Translations under genes and position numbers: made by a program
Assembly (NCBI GenBank): GCA_914767715.1
Contig: OU612066.1
Coordinates: 3,043,001 to 3,107,000 of the forward strand
Length of the DNA: 64,000 nt
Origin: Membranipora membranacea
Taxonomy: Eukaryota > Bryozoa > Gymnolaemata > Cheilostomatida > Membraniporidae
Reading direction: 5' to 3'
Notes under the pieces: model-generated
What the model was told of the DNA's origin: nothing
The model's database searches: none
What the model saw: only the letters and a program-made list of their open reading frames with translations
Shown here: positions 58,501-64,000 of the stretch, in pieces
How the letters are laid out: the number at the start of each line of letters is the position of its first letter
How positions within the stretch are numbered: position 1 is the stretch's first letter

Positions 58501-61500
58501 TCACCCAAACAAGTTTCCCTGCAAAGCTGCAGCTCATATCCGAGCAGACATCTGGGGAACATGATGTTGCACACGCCCCATCTTGTCCAGAACGGATCGA
58601 CATTTGTGCAGTTCCTCAGTGCAGATTCGATCCTGTCCGAAAAGTCGGTGTATTCAGCAGTGCCATTCAGTCCGAATAGGCTGTTTGGATAGGTAGTGTA
58701 AGGTACAACATCGGAACATTCAGCTGGCACCTGGTCGCTGCACTTTTCAGAGCTGAAAAATAACAATACAATGTTATAGTGGCAACATGACTTCATAACA
58801 ATACACAAATGGCTAACAATCATAAAGTAGACGTTGCGCGCTTGAGAATGCAAAACTGAACGTAAATATCTGCGTCAGCATTGTTGGCACAAATGTGTGC
58901 CATTGAACAAAAGAGAGCTCAACTCTGAGGCCATTCGCGGAGAGCCAAAGAGGTTTGAGCCATGGCTGCCGCGACAATATGGCCTATGCACCCACCATTC
59001 AAGCTCGTCAGCTCCGTTGTGACAGTCGAAGCCGTTGTCGCACACATTCAAGCCTGGTATGCACTGTCCGTTTCCGCAGTCAAACTCTATGTCAGAGCAC
59101 CGGGTTTCGTTCGTTTCTGGTGCTGTCAGGCATTGCTCCTCAGGCAGCTGCATGCAAATGGACTCGAGGTAGTCTCTGGCCGGGCCTCTGCAACCTTCTC
59201 TTATGCCTTCTGCAACAACGATTGAAAAACAGATGTTAATGGTTGAAAAGAGTTTAACGGGTCTATATTCAAGGCAGGCAAGAATTAAGACTTTTCATCT
59301 CAACAACAGCTACCCGGTATGGCGTTAGCATGAACATGGTGCGGCTTGAATTTATCTCCTCGGTAAAACATGCAAGTTTCTCACCGAAGCACGTTTCCTG
59401 GCACAGTTGCAACTCGAAGCCAAGCAGACATCTTGGGAACATGATGTTGCACACTCCCCATCTGGTCCAGTATTCATCCAGTCCTGTGCAGTTCATGAGA
59501 GCTGCCGTTATGTTATCGGAGAACTGTGTGTATTGCTCAGTGCCGTTAAGCATGAACAACTTGTTGGGATATGTTGTGTAAGGGACGACGTCAGCACACT
59601 CCGCTGGTACTTCATCGCTGCACACCTCCTCACTGAAACGAGAAGACGGTGATAAATGGCAAACATATGAAAAACCTCAACGGCTGCGCACTAAAACGCA
59701 TGAAATTCGACATGGTTGGCGCTTAGAAAAGATTACAGGCGCGCATCAGGAATAAGTTCCAGAATTTGGGAGTTGTCCCGAGAGGTTCCATGCGTTCCAT
59801 GACATTAACATCTGGAGTTACGTACCATTGAAGCTCATCTGCACCGTTGCGGCAGTCGAATTTGTTGTCGCACAGCTGTAAGCCATGGATGCATACACCA
59901 TCTCCGCAGTCAAACTCGTCTTCAGTGCACTTGCTGTCGTTCATAGGCAGAGCGGGCAGACAATCCTTCTCTGGCAGCTGCATGCATATCGATTCTAGGT
60001 AGTCTCTTGACGAGCCTCTGCAACCTTCACGCACGCCGTCTGCAAGTGGAGGTAAATTGACAGTTTAGTGTACGTTTGCGCAGCACATGCTCATCAACAA
60101 TAGGTCATTGACAGTGCGAAAATAGCATCACTATTGGACCAATTTAAATGCCTATAAACGGCAATGCCATTATCAATAAGTGCCGATCGATCTGTGCTTT
60201 TTGACGTATGTCCCGATCCGTGAGAGGAAAACTCACCCAAACAAGTTTCCCTGCAAAGCTGCAGCTCATATCCGAGCAGACATCTGGGGAACATGATGTT
60301 GCACACGCCCCATCTTGTCCAGAACGGATCGACATTTGTGCAGTTCCTCAGTGCAGATTCGATCCTGTCCGAAAAGTCGGTGTATTCAGCAGTGCCATTC
60401 AGTCCGAATAGGCTGTTTGGATAGGTAGTGTAAGGTACAACATCGGAACATTCAGCTGGCACCTGGTCGCTGCACTTTTCAGAGCTGAAAAATAACAATA
60501 CAATGTTATAGTGGCAACATGACTTCATAACAATACACAAATGGCTAACAATCATAAAGTAGACGTTGCGCGCTTGAGAATGCAAAACTGAACGTAAATA
60601 TCTGCGTCAGCATTGTTGGCACAAATGTGTGCCATTGAACAAAAGAGAGCTCAACTCTGAGGCCATTCGCGGAGAGCCAAAGAGGTTTGAGCCATGGCTG
60701 CCGCGACAATATGGCCTATGCACCCACCATTCAAGCTCGTCAGCTCCGTTGTGACAGTCGAAGCCGTTGTCGCACACATTCAAGCCTGGTATGCACTGTC
60801 CGTTTCCGCAGTCAAACTCTATGTCAGAGCACCGGGTTTCGTTCGTTTCTGGTGCTGTCAGGCATTGCTCCTCAGGCAGCTGCATGCAAATGGACTCGAG
60901 GTAGTCTCTGGCCGGGCCTCTGCAACCTTCTCTTATGCCTTCTGCAACAACGATTGAAAAACAGATGTTAATGGTTGAAAAGAGTTTAACGGGTCTATAT
61001 TCAAGGCAGGCAAGAATTAAGACTTTTCATCTCAACAACAGCTACCCGGTATGGCGTTAGCATGAACATGGTGCGGCTTGAATTTATCTCCTCGGTAAAA
61101 CATGCAAGTTTCTCACCGAAGCACGTTTCCTGGCACAGTTGCAACTCGAAGCCAAGCAGACATCTTGGGAACATGATGTTGCACACTCCCCATCTGGTCC
61201 AGTATTCATCCAGTCCTGTGCAGTTCATGAGAGCTGCCGTTATGTTATCGGAGAACTGTGTGTATTGCTCAGTGCCGTTAAGCATGAACAACTTGTTGGG
61301 ATATGTTGTGTAAGGGACGACGTCAGCACACTCCGCTGGTACTTCATCGCTGCACACCTCCTCACTGAAACGAGAAGACGGTGATAAATGGCAAACATAT
61401 GAAAAACCTCAACGGCTGCGCACTAAAACGCATGAAATTCGACATGGTTGGCGCTTAGAAAAGATTACAGGCGCGCATCAGGAATAAGTTCCAGAATTTG

Positions 61501-63948
61501 GGAGTTGTCCCGAGAGGTTCCATGCGTTCCATGACATTAACATCTGGAGTTACGTACCATTGAAGCTCATCTGCACCGTTGCGGCAGTCGAATTTGTTGT
61601 CGCACAGCTGTAAGCCATGGATGCATACACCATCTCCGCAGTCAAACTCGTCTTCAGTGCACTTGCTGTCGTTCATAGGCAGAGCGGGCAGACAATCCTT
61701 CTCTGGCAGCTGCATGCATATCGATTCTAGGTAGTCTCTTGACGAGCCTCTGCAACCTTCACGCACGCCGTCTGCAAGTGGAGGTAAATTGACAGTTTAG
61801 TGTACGTTTGCGCAGCACATGCTCATCAACAATAGGTCATTGACAGTGCGAAAATAGCATCACTATTGGACCAATTTAAATGCCTATAAACGGCAATGCC
61901 ATTATCAATAAGTGCCGATCGATCTGTGCTTTTTGACGTATGTCCCGATCCGTGAGAGGAAAACTCACCCAAACAAGTTTCCCTGCAAAGCTGCAGCTCA
62001 TATCCGAGCAGACATCTGGGGAACATGATGTTGCACACGCCCCATCTTGTCCAGAACGGATCGACATTTGTGCAGTTCCTCAGTGCAGATTCGATCCTGT
62101 CCGAAAAGTCGGTGTATTCAGCAGTGCCATTCAGTCCGAATAGGCTGTTTGGATAGGTAGTGTAAGGTACAACATCGGAACATTCAGCTGGCACCTGGTC
62201 GCTGCACTTTTCAGAGCTGAAAAATAACAATACAATGTTATAGTGGCAACATGACTTCATAACAATACACAAATGGCTAACAATCATAAAGTAGACGTTG
62301 CGCGCTTGAGAATGCAAAACTGAACGTAAATATCTGCGTCAGCATTGTTGGCACAAATGTGTGCCATTGAACAAAAGAGAGCTCAACTCTGAGGCCATTC
62401 GCGGAGAGCCAAAGAGGTTTGAGCCATGGCTGCCACGACAATATGGCCTATGCACCCACCATTCAAGCTCGTCAGCTCCGTTGTGACAGTCGAAGCCGTT
62501 GTCGCACACATTCAAGCCTGGTATGCACTGTCCGTTTCCGCAGTCAAACTCTATGTCAGAGCACCGGGTTTCGTTCGTTTCTGGTGCTGTCAGGCATTGC
62601 TCCTCAGGCAGCTGCATGCAAATGGACTCGAGGTAGTCTCTGGCCGGGCCTCTGCAACCTTCTCTTATGCCTTCTGCAACAACAATTGAAAAACAGATGT
62701 TAATGGTTGAAAAGAGTTTAACGGGTCTATATTCAAGGCAGGCAAGAATTAAGACTTTTCATCTCAACAACAGCTACCCGGTATGGCGTCAGCATGAACA
62801 TGGTGCGGCTTGAATTTATCTCCTCGGTAAAACATGCAAGTTTCTCACCGAAGCACGTTTCCTGGCACAGTTGCAACTCGAAGCCAAGCAGACATCTTGG
62901 GAACATGATGTTGCACACTCCCCATCTGGTCCAGTATTCATCCAGTCCTGTGCAGTTCATGAGAGCTGCCGTTATGTTATCGGAGAACTGTGTGTATTGC
63001 TCAGTGCCGTTAAGCATGAACAACTTGTTGGGATATGTTGTGTAAGGGACGACGTCAGCACACTCCGCTGGTACTTCATCGCTGCACACCTCCTCACTGA
63101 AACGAGAAGACGGTGATAAATGGCAAACATATGAAAAACCTCAACGGCTGCGCACTAAACCGCATGAAATTCGACATGGTTGGCGCTTAGAAAAGATTAC
63201 AGGCGCGCATCAGGAATAAGTTCCAGAATTTGGGAGTTGTCCCGAGAGGTTCCATGCGTTCCATGACATTAACATCTGGAGTTACGTACCATTGAAGCTC
63301 ATCTGCACCGTTGCGGCAGTCGAATTTGTTGTCGCACAGCTGTAAGCCATGGATGCATACACCATCTCCGCAGTCAAACTCGTCTTCAGTGCACTTGCTG
63401 TCGTTCATAGGCAGAGCGGGCAGACAATCCTTCTCTGGCAGCTGCATGCATATCGATTCTAGGTAGTCTCTTGACGAGCCTCTGCAACCTTCACGCACGC
63501 CGTCTGCAAGTGGAGGTAAATTGACAGTTTAGTGTACGTTTGCGCAGCACATGCTCATCAACAATAGGTCATTGACAGTGCGAAAATAGCATCACTATTG
63601 GACCAATTTAAATGCCTATAAACGGCAATGCCATTATCAATAAGTGCCGATCGATCTGTGCTTTTTGACGTATGTCCCGATCCGTGAGAGGAAAACTCAC
63701 CCAAACAAGTTTCCCTGCAAAGCTGCAGCTCATATCCGAGCAGACATCTGGGGAACATGATGTTGCACACGCCCCATCTTGTCCAGAACGGATCGACATT
63801 TGTGCAGTTCCTCAGTGCAGATTCGATCCTGTCCGAAAAGTCGGTGTATTCAGCAGTGCCATTCAGTCCGAATAGGCTGTTTGGATAGGTAGTGTAAGGT
63901 ACAACATCGGAACATTCAGCTGGCACCTGGTCGCTGCACTTTTCAGAG
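49509..63948 (-). CDS. Multi-domain Frizzled-CRD/LDLa repeat protein, 5' end missing
   Basis: Each domain pair uses two exons. A 248-nt exon (phase 2 to 1) encodes the first seven cysteines of a Frizzled-type domain (TTYPN, WGVCNIMFPRC, LQLC.ETC). A 211-214-nt exon (phase 1 to 2) completes the ten-cysteine fold (REGC, YLESICMQLPE..C) and adds one LDLa module (EFDCGDGVCI...CDN.FDC.NGADE), whose last Cys is split by the intron. Exons from 3': 49509-49720 (end), 50341-50588, 50737-50947, 51294-51538, 53803-54013. Then, repeating every 1,732 bp, come 54189-54436, 54630-54843, 55041-55288 and 55532-55745, up to 63701-63948. In total there are 14 Fz and 13 LDLa domains, at least 2,151 aa. The last Fz has no LDLa and ends in a hydrophobic tail (VPTLTIITSITSITYYLY), possibly a membrane anchor. 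N-glycosylation sequons occur in every Fz domain. It is extracellular. Corin and some membrane proteases combine these domains, but no protease is seen here. Confidence 0.9.
49900..50320. repeat. ACAGTCTGAGATG minisatellite beside a splice donor
   Basis: Copies of ACAGTCTGAGATG, ACAGTCTGATGTG and GAGAGTCTATGATC alternate through this intron block. It stops about 15-20 bp from the donor (50,335-50,340, plus-strand TCTTAC) of the last full Fz exon. Minus-strand open frames rich in Ser, Asp and Leu are repeat artefacts. Confidence 0.9.
52862..52904. repeat. GC-rich hairpin
   Basis: CCAGGCTCCC and GGGC are mirrored by GCCC and GGGGAGCCTGG around a short AGGAATTAGTGA centre. This may be a small MITE remnant. 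Confidence 0.65.
53634..53666. repeat. GC-rich hairpin
   Basis: CCGCCCTCTCAC is mirrored by GTGAGAGGGCGG after a 9-base loop. Outer CAATTTGC/GCAAATTG bases extend the symmetry. This is a possible foldback element in the Fz/LDLa intron. Confidence 0.65.
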
Positions 63949-64000
63949 CTGAAAAATAACAATACAATGTTATAGTGGCAACATGACTTCATAACAATAC
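53931..64000 (-). repeat. Higher-order tandem array, 1,732-bp unit, about 5.8 copies
   Basis: Each unit contains four exons, in coding order FzA, LDLa-A, FzB and LDLa-B, with their introns. The coding content is 924 nt, or 308 codons. Identity with the next unit starts abruptly at 53,931 (CAGGCATTGC), inside an LDLa exon. By eye, internal units look identical. The leftmost unit differs at 54,024 (A), 54,048 (C) and 54,086 (A). The rightmost differs at 62,435 (A), 62,684 (A), 62,790 (C) and 63,160 (C). The array runs off the end of the window, so copy number is a minimum. Confidence 0.95.

Noticed and set aside
54134-63116. Repeated plus-strand open frames of 60-95 codons across the Fz/LDLa array
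   Set aside because: They are antisense shadows of the exons. The minus-strand frames carry the conserved cysteine patterns and splice sites.

Overview
This window is animal nuclear DNA. It is AT-rich and intron-rich, with GT-AG introns, tRNA-derived SINE-like and foldback elements, a decayed LINE and many minisatellites. It holds three essentially complete multi-exon genes and the 3' part of a fourth. The gene set (a type IX FACIT-like collagen, an IRAK/Pelle-like death-domain kinase, a MAPKAPK2/3-like kinase and a Frizzled/LDLa protein) suggests an invertebrate deuterostome. A tunicate is my best guess, but that is inference only. No bacterial, viral or CRISPR features are present.

Layout. 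1-11,284 is gene-poor: minisatellites, a family of three exon-like tandem modules at 3.2, 5.4 and 7.6 kb, two foldback elements and a LINE reverse-transcriptase remnant. 11,285-19,618 (minus) is a 10-exon MAPKAPK2/3-like kinase of 352 aa by my splicing. 20,597-28,736 (plus) is a 12-exon IRAK-like gene of about 820 aa, with a death domain, a kinase domain that looks inactive and a long acidic tail. Its ATG lies head-to-head with the kinase, 978 bp away. 30,142-47,857 (plus) is a 27-exon COL9A1-like collagen of about 999 aa: signal peptide, TSPN/NC4 domain, three collagenous blocks and a short NC1. An exon inside one of its introns starts with its own ATG and signal peptide (39,735-40,181) and looks like an alternative first exon. 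49,509-63,948 (minus, 5' end beyond the window) is a gene made of alternating Frizzled-type cysteine-rich and LDL-receptor class A domains. At 53,931-64,000 a 1,732-bp, four-exon unit is repeated about 5.8 times almost without change. Each unit adds exactly 308 codons in frame.

The most unusual points are the homogenised Fz/LDLa coding array, a relic of one of its exons inside an IRAK intron, the collagen alternative start, and a 33-bp satellite that has amplified the 5' splice site of kinase exon 6 into 17 GTAAGT copies. Each downstream copy, if used, would bring in an in-frame stop. IRAK and MAPKAPK2 families both act in Toll/IL-1 and p38 stress signalling, so the divergent pair may be co-regulated. 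The collagen and the Fz/LDLa protein are extracellular.

All exon boundaries were read by eye from GT/AG sites, phase continuity and family resemblance. No alignment or search was run.
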